In this document: positions 10,601-19,143 of the stretch, piece by piece
Layout of the letters: every line of letters starts with the position of its first letter
How positions within the stretch are numbered: position 1 is the first letter of the stretch
Assembly: GCA_023212645.1 (NCBI GenBank)
Contig: JALBYC010000004.1
Span: 496,001-560,000 of the forward strand
Length of the DNA: 64,000 bases
Direction of reading: 5' to 3'
DNA from: Farysia itapuensis
Taxonomy: Eukaryota > Basidiomycota > Ustilaginomycetes > Ustilaginales > Ustilaginaceae
Notes under the pieces: model-generated
The model's database searches: none
Seen by the model: the letters and a program-made list of their open reading frames with translations, nothing else
Told to the model about the DNA's origin: nothing
Program-made: the position numbers and the translations under genes

Positions 10601-10796
10601 TGGCAACACCCCTTTGAGCAACCCGGCATCCACAGAAAGCACGAGCGGCAGCTCGGGTCCAAGTAATGGCACAGGCACGGCCGGAGGAACCATCTCGGCC
10701 GGCTTGCCATTCTCAGCAGTCAACAATACCCTTGCCATCCCTCCCAGTCACGCCTCTCTTGCTATGAATCTCCCTATCACCACTCGCCAACAATAG
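7659..10796 (+). CDS. Zn2Cys6 fungal transcription factor
   Basis: A 1045-residue nuclear regulator. The binuclear zinc cluster runs Cys101-x2-Cys104-x6-Cys111-x5-Cys117-x2-Cys120-x8-Cys129, with the basic RRRKLKC element, followed by a short linker and a likely dimerisation helix (LDRLEAMMGAIANSLGV). Residues ~240-640 look like the fungal-specific transcription factor middle homology region (FELISLLPDTETVRTLSGFYF; DRINLFATLCISDWFSAG). The last ~350 residues are Ser/Pro/Thr-rich and disordered, with a short Gln run, as expected for an activation region. The first ATG is at 7659. It is transcribed away from the acyl-CoA oxidase gene through a shared 0.7 kb promoter; control of fatty-acid genes is possible but only inferred. 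No orthologue with known targets is recognised. Confidence 0.9.
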   Translation: MSGRSSTAANLKRGKNSSPSDVVLPSFHTALGDASLPPTKSSPYRSQPRSRPPSYAPQTSIMNPVSDKPSGTDTAGDAPSPSGSGAEDATKKKSTKKAVSCESCRRRKLKCDRGWPCGACRDRGESSKCEWANGVRPQTSGRDDGEASQVNTRLDRLEAMMGAIANSLGVQLPGAKESAVKSKGKPGATAATTNTSDTQTNASTSKLSTLAELGAVEANKAAWLASRSNSAEKVDGPRYPPFSTSNAWGFGFGHFLFNSVSSEEVTRKTLFELISLLPDTETVRTLSGFYFRELSWLAHLIPEELFHRKLKAHEEMRLLWDGRPNSYKYEDMRDHLRFMAILHALCGAALVFGEPIEDDLLAEKYGKNVYAVFLDASQHALSVLDIYEDLHIDNVRAMMMISTCLNALKGPTVGSAMMANIYFMAYALQMDVEPPETLPYDERKDRINLFATLCISDWFSAGNVKRSYTIDPANTSLPSLFGPGADKNEMVPLPMRFKLKLSDISRRASHRMRMSEDAAYQITKELHHEVVTIEANIPEHLRFDESLIEVDDNPERWHRSAMALAIQMQLLTLHKRFYVQSWTDPKYKESRDISFAASMLIIKIFRNAFKWFNPRENSTLDEQRALIGEGMRKQRNSVSRLWFFAQMSIISSLVLIHFVSMLDTHPQEACDWDSSELRAQITDDLKFVRLLLQALSSKSRLALDGARAIQPPETNRKRKAEETLIGPGGNLRGPLHSRSLDSIGVRNPSWYSSSGYSSGSTPFNSTLRTPPAYNSPGSSSTSSHSMPPSAPTSDLVRPKLSFEGQNMPPGSAKSFDDIEALWHKQPWQTASLRMGTSPNSTSTSPVNPFPPGSNGSSTSLPSLTSDTSASPNNFLLPRNKSGQPVPYNPLQQQLQQPPFSTGMDVSEHANMTQRAECPYIGASFFGPDASFKDIASAEAAIGRQDASYLYPVAPLSPFTAAFINSLDQYVTSLDEPMPSQTGNTPLSNPASTESTSGSSGPSNGTGTAGGTISAGLPFSAVNNTLAIPPSHASLAMNLPITTRQQ

Positions 10797-11021
10797 TCTC
10801 GCTCCTTCACTGTGTACTTTTTACCCGAATATACCTGATGAACACGTCGTTCTTCGCGATATACGTTCGTTACTCGGTTACTAAGGAATGACTGCGTTTC
10901 TGGACGAGACGAGATTTGAGAAATACAAGTGCTAAAACGTGGGTAGAAGACAACGTCCATTCTCGGAAGAGAACGCGACTGTCAAACGGGGGTATTCTAT
11001 GCATGCAAAAAGGAAAAAGAT

Positions 11022-14000
11022 CTAAACGTAGGTGAAAAGAAGGGTAGCGAGCGATGCGATCACCATGACAGGCATTGCAGCTCGCAATGGTGAGGCGGGT
11101 GCAGCGCTAGATGCGGTGGCCGAAGTGGTAACACGCACGACATCATTGTTCATGTAGTCGCGTTTGGCCGCCGACATGAGCATAAGGAAGGACAGCGATT
11201 CGGAGGACGTTTCACCTTGATGAGTGAACGCAAGCACGTCGGTAACAGGATACCCCGTGCGGAATTGGCCAATCGTGTCCAGCGATGTGGCGAGCGAGCG
11301 ATAGATCTGGTCGGCTTGATCAATCCACTTGTCGTTGCCCGGTACCATAGACGCAAGACGGTATGTTGCGTAGGCGAGCAGAGCAGAGCCGGCAGAGTCG
11401 AAGAAGTCGTTCTCATCGTCGATGTAGTTGTGCCAGAGCAGAGCGCGATCATCGAGAAGCGGATAGGCAGCGTCGAGAATCTCGTTGATCCAGTTGATCA
11501 AGTCTTGTTTTTGCTCGACCATGTCGAGCGAGGATTGCGATTGTTCGATGGTAGCAAGTACACGCAGCATACCTGCGCTTACCCACCCGTTACCAGTGCA
11601 CCACGCGCCGCCGTCCGTCCAGGTGCCGTTGCCGAGAAGAATGTGACCCCAGAGTCCCTGGCCGGTGCCATTCGGCAGGCGCATACTGTTCCGGTATAGT
11701 CGAATTTGATCATACGCGGTTTGCATCAATGACTGATTTCGCGTCAGCATGCCGTAGTACGCGACGAAAGGTGGCATCATGTACATCGCATCGCTCCACA
11801 GAGCCACTTCAGTGTAGCGGTGGCTGATTGCGCCGCTTGCGGCTTTTGGCGTGCGCCTGAGCACCAAATCGAGTGTGCGCTGAGCCGCATCGATGTAGAA
11901 GCCGGTGCCTGGCTCTCCGGTCTGAGTGTCGATCTGTCCAGCGATCCAGGCGGCCAGCAGAACTTCGGAGCCAGCACTGGCCCCGTCGAGCGAGGATCCT
12001 GCATTCGGAGCCTCGTCACCAGTAATCTTGAACGCGAGCCGACCTAAGCTGTCTTGTCGGGACGCTGCATGATACGCCATCGACACGACAGAGATAGGTG
12101 GGTTCGTCGGACTTCGCTCGTGACCGGGACGGAAAGCAGGTCCTCCTGAGGAAGAGGTGAAGACGGAATAGCCAGGATAGTCGAGCTCAAGCAACGCCGA
12201 CTGACCAACACCTTGTTCCCACGAGGCTCGCTGACCTGTCAGCATGCCCATCTTGGCCACGTTGGTCATGGTATTGTTCATCGAAGCTCGCTTTTGCAGC
12301 CTGCCTGCTGACACAGCCGGGATGGACGCAGCCAGGAAGAGCGATGCAACGAGTGCAGTGGCTGCTAAGCCCTTTGCGCCTTTCTTTGCTCGGCGTTGGC
12401 GAAGCACGGGCTTGCGAGCGCTGAGAGTGGGGACAGGCACGGGATCCGATTCACGTGCGCCACGCAGAACTACGAGAGTACCATTAGAGCGGATCGCGCC
12501 GAAGTCGCCTGTGGCGACCCAGTCACCATTGACACCGGCAGCAAGGTAGCCCTGAATGACGATTTCGCCCATGGGATCGCCGTGGTAGCCGTCAGGCTTG
12601 TCTCCAGTGATGGTATAGCCGCCCTCGAAGGCGGCCTTGTTCTGGACGAGCTTTAGCTCGACAGCGACGGAGGGTGGACCGACGTGTGCTGGAACCTGCA
12701 TCGACTGGTGTTCGTGCTCTGCAAAGGCCTGCAGATCGAAAGCATGCGTCGATGAGATGGGCGCAGTGAGAGCTGCGCCGGCGGCGAGAGCAGGCAAATA
12801 AGCGTTGAGAACAGCACACCCGAGATGCGCTCGTAGAGAGTCGAGTAGTGCCTGAGCGACAGTGTCACCAGACCCTGCAATGAGGAGATTGCGGACATGT
12901 TGACAGCCTGCACTGGTGCGGGCAGTGCTGTACACCAACCGGTCTACCAGACCTTGTCTGGAGAAAGAACCATTGCGGAGCGTAAAGAGCTTGTTTCGAG
13001 CAGCGATAGAGGCAATTGGAGAAGGACGCGTCAAGGCCGTCAAGGCACATGCCAAAGATGAAGCGCCTTCCGCGGACGAATAGACTAGAGACGGCTGGCT
13101 CCCCGCAAACGCGCCGGAAACAGATGGAGTCGGGTCGTCGTAACTCGAGGTGATTTCACCAGCGGTGAGAGAAGCTCCAGTGTACAAGGCGGTCAAAGCG
13201 AGCGAGAATCCAGCGGGTGATCGAGTTGGCATAAGGATCGAAGCGGGAGCTTCGGCCTTGGCAGATGCTTCGACGTAGAAGTGGTCGGCAGAGGTCGGGA
13301 TCTTGTCAGCCGGGAACATGGCAAGCTGGGTCGTTACACCGGCGACAAGATTGGCGTGCTGCACAGTGACCCATTCGTTGGCGTTGACGTTCCAATAGTA
13401 CGACTGTGTTTGATGAATCTGGTCGCGTGTAGATTTGTCGGAGCTGAGCAAGGAACCCCTACTGCCCATTTCCACGACATGGTCGAAGCCGTAGATTCGA
13501 AGACGATGTGAACTGCCAAAGTGCTCGGCTGCTTGCGTTCTTACCTCTTCGAGGTCAGCCGTGGGTGCGACAACAAGCGCAGATGAATCCAAGAAGGCCA
13601 GGTGGAAAGCTGCCGATGCAGTCTTCGCGGTAGTGTAGACACCAATGATGGACCTGGCGCCTGCGTTAGAGACCGCAGATGGTAGAGCGGTGGGTGCCGA
13701 TGCTGTTGGAGGCAGAACGACACTGTGGAAGCGAGAGCTTGCGGAGGTGTGGGAGTTCGCTAGCAGGGCGACCAGGCCTTCGTAGCTGTCAGTGTCGACG
13801 GCAACAGCAAAAGCGGTCTGGGGCACAGGTGCCGAGGACAGCTTAAGGAAGCCGGTAGCAAAAGCTGTTGCATCGCCAGCGACGTCGGCATTCGACTTCA
13901 TGCGACCGTACAGCATCCGAGATCCGGTAGAAGAAGTGGCATGCTTGATGAGGTCTGCAACATCGTTTATATCCTTGCTGGGTCGAAGGGCGAGGTCGAA

Positions 14001-14201
14001 GCCTGCAGGCGAGTTGGCATTGCGATAGATGGCGGATTCCTTGGGCTGACGGACCTGTGAGACATCTGCTTGTCTAGACAAGATGAGTGGGTGTATCAAT
14101 GGCTGGTAAGACCGGGAAACGTAGATCGAGATGGACAGGGCTGCCACCAGAGAGAGCAGCAGGACGAGAGACGTGTCATCTATGACGAGCGAGAAAGCCA
14201 T
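11022..14201 (-). CDS. Fused membrane protein: degenerate acyl-CoA-synthetase-like half plus GH88/105-like half
   Basis: One uninterrupted 1059-residue frame. Residues 10-28 form an N-terminal membrane anchor. Residues ~60-580 follow the layout of long-chain acyl-CoA synthetases: LFTLRNGSFSRQGLVDRLVYS at ~405-425, then LLIAGSGDTVAQALLDSLRAHLGC, and late GDWVATGDFGAIRSNGTL. But the ATP/AMP P-loop is not recognisable (VYSSAEGASS stands in its place) and the YGxTE motif is lost (NAYLPALAAG), so this half is probably not an active ligase. Residues 611-632 form a second hydrophobic segment ending AVSAGRLQKR, like a signal peptide with a Kex2 site. Residues ~640-1020 resemble the six-hairpin glycosidases of GH88/GH105 (LWSDAMYMMPPF, GGAWCTGNGWVSAGM). 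The last ~25 residues are hydrophobic, like a GPI or tail anchor. No Met precedes the internal segment to suggest a separate second gene. Confidence 0.7.
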   Translation of the reverse strand: MAFSLVIDDTSLVLLLSLVAALSISIYVSRSYQPLIHPLILSRQADVSQVRQPKESAIYRNANSPAGFDLALRPSKDINDVADLIKHATSSTGSRMLYGRMKSNADVAGDATAFATGFLKLSSAPVPQTAFAVAVDTDSYEGLVALLANSHTSASSRFHSVVLPPTASAPTALPSAVSNAGARSIIGVYTTAKTASAAFHLAFLDSSALVVAPTADLEEVRTQAAEHFGSSHRLRIYGFDHVVEMGSRGSLLSSDKSTRDQIHQTQSYYWNVNANEWVTVQHANLVAGVTTQLAMFPADKIPTSADHFYVEASAKAEAPASILMPTRSPAGFSLALTALYTGASLTAGEITSSYDDPTPSVSGAFAGSQPSLVYSSAEGASSLACALTALTRPSPIASIAARNKLFTLRNGSFSRQGLVDRLVYSTARTSAGCQHVRNLLIAGSGDTVAQALLDSLRAHLGCAVLNAYLPALAAGAALTAPISSTHAFDLQAFAEHEHQSMQVPAHVGPPSVAVELKLVQNKAAFEGGYTITGDKPDGYHGDPMGEIVIQGYLAAGVNGDWVATGDFGAIRSNGTLVVLRGARESDPVPVPTLSARKPVLRQRRAKKGAKGLAATALVASLFLAASIPAVSAGRLQKRASMNNTMTNVAKMGMLTGQRASWEQGVGQSALLELDYPGYSVFTSSSGGPAFRPGHERSPTNPPISVVSMAYHAASRQDSLGRLAFKITGDEAPNAGSSLDGASAGSEVLLAAWIAGQIDTQTGEPGTGFYIDAAQRTLDLVLRRTPKAASGAISHRYTEVALWSDAMYMMPPFVAYYGMLTRNQSLMQTAYDQIRLYRNSMRLPNGTGQGLWGHILLGNGTWTDGGAWCTGNGWVSAGMLRVLATIEQSQSSLDMVEQKQDLINWINEILDAAYPLLDDRALLWHNYIDDENDFFDSAGSALLAYATYRLASMVPGNDKWIDQADQIYRSLATSLDTIGQFRTGYPVTDVLAFTHQGETSSESLSFLMLMSAAKRDYMNNDVVRVTTSATASSAAPASPLRAAMPVMVIASLATLLFTYV

Positions 14202-15359
14202 GCTCCAACAAGGATCTCTATAGGGAGGAGATGATGGGAGAAGAGCAACGTCGACTCTGGGGCAAAGGATCGTCTAAAGTGCTGACGATCTCGAAGCCAA
14301 TGAAGTCGACATGCGTGTCTTCGGTGAGGATCGTGCTAAGCAAATTATTCGCCGAGATCAGGAGGACCACATGAGCACATGAGTGCCCACGTCACTCGCT
14401 GAATGCCGTAAAATGTGGGCGCAGTGATTGTAATTTGTTTGCGTTCGCCTAATTTGACAAGTCGGACCAGATGAAAGCGCTTTCAAACGGCGTAATCAAG
14501 TCCATGAGCCATGAATTTAGCTTGGGAATTTCTAGTCAGTCCGATGCACGCCGGACAAACGTGCGTTATCGCTGGCGAAGATATCTTGGCCCCTTTTCTT
14601 GGCTCCGTCCTCTGACGGCTTTCATCCTCTGACAGCACAGCAACATGCCGAGCCGTGCATCAAAGCTATGCCACACAGACATGCTCAGAGAGTGCATATT
14701 GTACAGACTGTAGCTTGATAGAGAGCTCGAGAGCTAGCGAGAGCTGTGATGAAACGGTGTTAGATTTCGTGCCCGATCTCCCCGGCACAGATCGGCCGGA
14801 AGTCGGAAGCCAGAATGACGCAGATCCATCATCGGCGAGTCGCGCATATCGCGCATCGGCGCATATGCGCATAGGCACATCGGCGCGTGGATCTTCGGTG
14901 TCAGATCGTGTTTTTGTGTTGTTTTTCCGAATTTCCGGAAACAGAAGCAAACCTCAGAGATGTTCAATTACGACTAGCCTGCAAAGTATCCCGCATCTTT
15001 GTCGAGCGTTGTGAGTGGTTCGAATGCTCTTTATCTCGACTGTGGCGACCAGTGTTGCTATATGTGCGAGCTTCCAGGTCAGGGCTGCGTTGCCAGGGAC
15101 AATAAGCGAATAAACATGTGGGGAGAGCGTGCTTGTCTCGCTTAGGTAGGGATCGACTGACGGCAGAAATAAATTCTAATTCGATATGCCGTATGCGTGC
15201 AACGCATCCGTGATTCCATGCCCTGACTTTGAGAATTCGCTCCACCAAACCCCCTATCTTGCTCCGTGCCCCCTTGCCTTCCCATCACGATCTCTTACGA
15301 CCTTGCACGACTTTGCATTCATCATGACGTTCTAGTCAACTACACCCTATACCGCCAGG
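14202..15359. other. Intergenic region, 1.16 kb, no gene recognised
   Basis: This divergent promoter region lies between the fused membrane protein and the myristoylated orphan. Only short frames without family resemblance occur. It contains the octamer-phased repeat listed separately at 14842-14888, and direct repeats of gagagctagcgaga type near 14720-14745. Otherwise nothing is recognised. Confidence 0.5.
14842..14888. repeat. Octamer-phased GCGCAT repeat array
   Basis: GCGCAT or a one-base variant begins at 14842, 14851, 14859, 14867, 14875 (gcacat) and 14883 (gcgcgt). The spacings are 9, 8, 8, 8 and 8. Units read GCGCAT plus two variable bases. The array lies about 640 bases upstream of the fused membrane protein start and 470 bases upstream of the orphan at 15360. 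Confidence 0.8.
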
Positions 15360-16955
15360 ATGGGCAATATCTTTAGCAAAACTTTGTCTACGGTGGTCGA
15401 AGATGTTGTGCTTCGCATCGCAAAGACCATCGACACTGTGTCGCGAGCCATCAACCGCAATCTCTCCTCATTCAGCTCCTTCTGCTTTTCCAAGCTGTTC
15501 GGGTACGATGTAGTGATTGCGGAAGATGCAGTCCGCAGTGACATGATCTGCGGACCGGGCAACGTCTGTCTCCTTCCCGCATCCCAAACACAACAACGAC
15601 AGCTTGATAAGCGCCGACGGTCCGAGCGTAGGAAACGAGCAGAGGCAGCTGCTATGGGCAGAGACATGATTGAGAAGTACAACCAGCAGCAGCAAGCTGC
15701 CAAGCTGAAGCCTTCGCGCAGTACGACCCTTGACGCTCCGTCTGTTCAAACGAGGGCTTCTTCTTCCTTTGACGAGAAGGAAGCTGCCAGACAAAGTCTT
15801 GAGCGTGTTGCTGCTCCTACGCAAGGACGCGAGAGAGAGCACGTCTCCGAGAAAGTCCACGCACAGCTCTGGGTCATGGGCAACATCCAGCCCTCTAGTG
15901 CCGTTCCCTCACAGCAACGACCCTATTACGATCCTCAGGCGATCGATCCCAAAACACCGATTCGCAATCACCTCAACCCAATGCACCATATCACGCAGCT
16001 TCACAGGCCGAGTGCTCAACAGAAAGAGGATAAGGCGATCGATAACAAGGTCTTGCAGCGCATGCTAGCACAACGTCACGCGGCCGACACGGTCAACATC
16101 AAGCAGGCGATACAGCCTCGGCGCTCGTCCAAATCGGCGAAGAAACTGTCGGCTTCTCAAAGCGCGCCTGTCGCTACTTCTCTTGCACCGACGGTGGAAC
16201 ACGCTGTCACACAGTTCACATCTGCTAAGAACGAGCCTACCCTTTACCAGCCTGTGGCTCAGCGGCGAACTTCTGGCCCATTGTCGCTCGTGCCTCCACC
16301 GCTCGAAGGACCGTTTCGCCATCCCTTCGCGGCTCCTATCTTGAGCGCCAAGCAGCCAAGCAAAAGCTCGACTCCTGCGCTGATCTGCGAGCCTAACCTT
16401 CCTACTTTGAACGATGATGACTCGCATCTGTTCACGTCATCTCCCCAGGAGTTGAGCTTGGAGGAGATTGAGCCGGTCGCGCCATTGACCATCTCGCGAC
16501 CATCATCAGGCGCATCTAACCGCTTCAAGGGACCAATGGCCCGCCGTTCTATGGACGCAGGCTCAATTACCTCTCAGCGCTCGGACAGTATCGATGCGAG
16601 TATCGACGTTAAAAGTCTCGCGACCAAGGCGGTCAAGGAGGGACGAGAAAAGCGAGGTTGGAAGGACGAAGTCAATAAAGTTGCCATGCAACGCTGTCTT
16701 CAACAGCAACACAACGAACAGCTGCGCAGACTATCTGCCGCATCTCTCGGTCCGAATTTGCAATCGGCCGGCACAGCTATGACTGCGCACGCTGGTGGGA
16801 TGGACAAAGCCCTGCACCGTGTCAGGACCTCGGATGCCCGTGTGGATCGAAGAGGCTCCTCTCCTGCTCTGCCGAAACTCGCCACGTCACAGAGCATGTA
16901 TACGCCCCACACTGCGCCACGTCGTGCCGAATCGCCCCTGAATCCACGCCGCTGA
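15360..16955 (+). CDS. Orphan protein with N-myristoylation signal
   Basis: A 531-residue protein with no recognised domain. The N-terminus MGNIFSK fits the N-myristoylation rule (Gly2, Ser6), so it is probably membrane-tethered. Residues ~5-60 are amphipathic and hydrophobic (VVEDVVLRIAKTID; SSFSSFCFSKLFGYDVVIAE). They are followed by a basic, probably coiled segment rich in Lys/Arg/Glu/Gln at ~80-120 (RRSERRKRAEAAAMGRDM). The remainder is Ser/Pro/Gln-rich and disordered, with a second Lys/Gln-rich helix near residues ~415-460 (EGREKRGWKDEVNKVAMQR). The ATG at 15360 is the first of the frame and gives the Gly2 context directly. The function is unknown; a lineage-specific membrane-associated adaptor is the most I would infer. 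Confidence 0.7.
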   Translation: MGNIFSKTLSTVVEDVVLRIAKTIDTVSRAINRNLSSFSSFCFSKLFGYDVVIAEDAVRSDMICGPGNVCLLPASQTQQRQLDKRRRSERRKRAEAAAMGRDMIEKYNQQQQAAKLKPSRSTTLDAPSVQTRASSSFDEKEAARQSLERVAAPTQGREREHVSEKVHAQLWVMGNIQPSSAVPSQQRPYYDPQAIDPKTPIRNHLNPMHHITQLHRPSAQQKEDKAIDNKVLQRMLAQRHAADTVNIKQAIQPRRSSKSAKKLSASQSAPVATSLAPTVEHAVTQFTSAKNEPTLYQPVAQRRTSGPLSLVPPPLEGPFRHPFAAPILSAKQPSKSSTPALICEPNLPTLNDDDSHLFTSSPQELSLEEIEPVAPLTISRPSSGASNRFKGPMARRSMDAGSITSQRSDSIDASIDVKSLATKAVKEGREKRGWKDEVNKVAMQRCLQQQHNEQLRRLSAASLGPNLQSAGTAMTAHAGGMDKALHRVRTSDARVDRRGSSPALPKLATSQSMYTPHTAPRRAESPLNPRR

Positions 16956-17144
16956 AAACCCTGTCTCCATTAATGACCCGTCTCCACTATGTCCAAAATG
17001 TCACCTTTACGCATCTGCAACTAGATATGATATAAAAGTCCATGTATTGAGAAAAAGCTAGAGTGCTAGAAGTACACAAGATTGTTATCTACAGTATTTG
17101 AGTTGCAAAAAATGCTAATCCGGTCCGGGTGAAAGTTCGGTCGA

Positions 17145-18485
17145 TCAAAGCATCGAAGTGAGTAGGACGGCTACAGCAGAGAGAACAAGTGCTCCAGTGG
17201 CGGAAGCCTGGAAGGTCCTTGGGGCGGGAGAGCTCGAGGTCGAGCCGGAGTTACTCGTCGAGACAGTGTTGGAGGTGGTGCCAGAGTTGAGGCCACTGGC
17301 GAGACTGGCAAATCCGACACGTGCATTGTTGTTTGCTGTGGTGAAAACGGTGTAGACATTCTTGAGGAAAGCGTCGCCGATGATCCACTGCAGATCAGTC
17401 TGCACTGTGCTGCCAAGGCCGAAGAAGGCACCAAGACAGGTCGATCCGCTAGAATCGAGCGAGCCAGCACTGAAGTCCGAGTCTGGAATGGTGTACTGCT
17501 GGTTGCCAAATGTAAGCGTAGCGTTAATGCTTGAGCTGCATGGGTACGAGTAGTAGCCGTTGCCCTGCGAAGACGAGCCAGGGATGTTGGCGTACAGAGA
17601 CTGTACAACCGAGTCAGGACCACCGATCAGGGTGGTGCCCGTGTCGATCGCCGCCCGATCCAGACCGTTGAGTGATACACTTGAGCCTTTTGAGCTAACT
17701 CCTGCCAAATCGATCATCCAGTAGAGTTGCTCGATGACAGAGTTGTAGTTGATGTTCCCCTGATACAAGCTCGAATTTGTGCCGCCGAGCGTGAACACGC
17801 CACCATACTGCAGTTGACTCGACGAGGTCAGCGAAGCTCGCTGCAGGTAGAATGAGAACGTGTCGGCATTTGCGGCCAGCCAGAAGGGTGTGTCACCGGA
17901 AGAGGCAAGACGGGAGAAGCCCATACCCATGATGCCATCCATGTTGCTGTCCACCAGGCCCGAAGAGACTCGTGTGGCAACGGCAAACCCAAGATTGCTG
18001 ACAGTGGTATCAGCTAGCGTGAACGTGTCGCTGGCCTGGTAGCCGGCAACCTGTCCAGACCCGTACTGGATGTTGAACGCTGTCGAATCGTTACGGAAGG
18101 AGCTTGAAGAGGAGGGGTTGTAGGCAGTGTCCAGCCAGAAGTCGGCAGAGCCTGTGTCAAGCACGACATTGTACGATTGGGATGGTGTGCCACCAGTGAC
18201 TGTGGCGAGCCAAGTGGAGTCGTACTGCAGGTTGATCAAACTGGCGCTTGTGGCTCGCTTGGTGGCCGCAGTGGATGCAGGGATGTGATACTTGTTCTGC
18301 AAGTGGGCCTTCTGCAGGTTGGCCCACTCGAGGAGTTCATTTCCGGATCTTGTCTTGAGTTCTCGTTGAAGCAACGGAATGTGAACGGCATTGTCGCGCT
18401 CAGCGGTGGTCGGTGCCGCCACTGAGGAAGAGGCAGAGGCCAACACCAATCCGGACGCCACTAGCGTAGTCTGGGCAAGCTTCAT
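17145..18485 (-). CDS. Secreted pepsin-family aspartic protease, probably GPI-anchored
   Basis: 446 residues. A signal peptide covers ~1-23 (LVLASASSSVAAP), and a propeptide ends at Lys76-Arg77 before ATS, a Kex2 site. The two catalytic aspartates are Asp110 in VVLDTGSADFW and Asp281 in AAIDTGTTLIGG, the canonical A1-family pair. Between them lies the flap region YGSGQVAGYQ. After the protease fold comes a Ser/Thr/Gly-rich stalk, then a hydrophobic tail (GALVLSAVAVLLTSML), consistent with GPI attachment to the plasma membrane or cell wall, as in yapsin-like enzymes. The substrate is unknown. The downstream neighbour on the plus strand ends 190 bases away. Family call is firm; GPI anchoring is inferred from the tail. 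Confidence 0.93.
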   Translation of the reverse strand: MKLAQTTLVASGLVLASASSSVAAPTTAERDNAVHIPLLQRELKTRSGNELLEWANLQKAHLQNKYHIPASTAATKRATSASLINLQYDSTWLATVTGGTPSQSYNVVLDTGSADFWLDTAYNPSSSSSFRNDSTAFNIQYGSGQVAGYQASDTFTLADTTVSNLGFAVATRVSSGLVDSNMDGIMGMGFSRLASSGDTPFWLAANADTFSFYLQRASLTSSSQLQYGGVFTLGGTNSSLYQGNINYNSVIEQLYWMIDLAGVSSKGSSVSLNGLDRAAIDTGTTLIGGPDSVVQSLYANIPGSSSQGNGYYSYPCSSSINATLTFGNQQYTIPDSDFSAGSLDSSGSTCLGAFFGLGSTVQTDLQWIIGDAFLKNVYTVFTTANNNARVGFASLASGLNSGTTSNTVSTSNSGSTSSSPAPRTFQASATGALVLSAVAVLLTSML

Positions 18486-19143
18486 GACTGTAGATGGAGG
18501 TATGGGGGAGGAACGGCAAAAGTCCCAAAACGTTGCAGGGATTCTTATGGCTCTGCGCCAAGGAAAGGTGTAAGCCCAGGGTCCGAAATCGGCTGCCAGG
18601 CTGACGAGGGCAGTGCTTACCCGGCTGACAATTTTAGGCCATGATGTAACTTCTTCTTCTGTTGGCCGGCAGAATTCTTGCCGAATACCATTCGTTTGGC
18701 CTGCATGATACTCACTTCACTCACTATCCTAATCCTTGGCATACTGCCTACATCGGCCGGCGCGCCATTACCACATCAGTCCTTCTGCATCAATCCGCCA
18801 GAGGCACAAGCCATTGCAATCGCCGAACCGTGAGGTTTGCATATTGCGATCTCCATGTGGTTCCAGGACCGCGCGGCGGGGCGAACTGAGTGTCGAGCCC
18901 TGCATTACGGCACGCTGCAGCACAGCCTTTCCACTTCCAGTAAATGTGTAATTACAGTGGTCTGGTCAGTGTAGTATTCAATACTCACACAGTGAATTGG
19001 TACAGGTACCAGAAGAATACAGATATGTGCAGACTACAAAATACTACAAAACACTTTGAAAAACGAAAAACTTGGAAGGAAGATGTTAGACCTGTAAAAA
19101 TAATAAATACAAGAATTTTGGATCCTCGATTATCGGTGGAATT
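18486..19143. other. Intergenic region, 0.66 kb
   Basis: This stretch lies between the 5' end of the aspartic protease gene and the 3' end of the DUF2985-like gene. The part near 19,000-19,130 is visibly AT-rich (runs such as aaaacactttgaaaaacg) and probably belongs to the 3' flank of the latter. No gene, RNA or repeat is recognised. Confidence 0.5.

Noticed and set aside
11022..12290. Glycosidase half of the fused protein as a separate gene
   Set aside because: No Met precedes the internal signal-like segment closely enough, and no stop separates the halves; kept as one gene pending transcript data.
15018..15030. B-box-like ggttcgaatgc
   Set aside because: No A box or cloverleaf around it.
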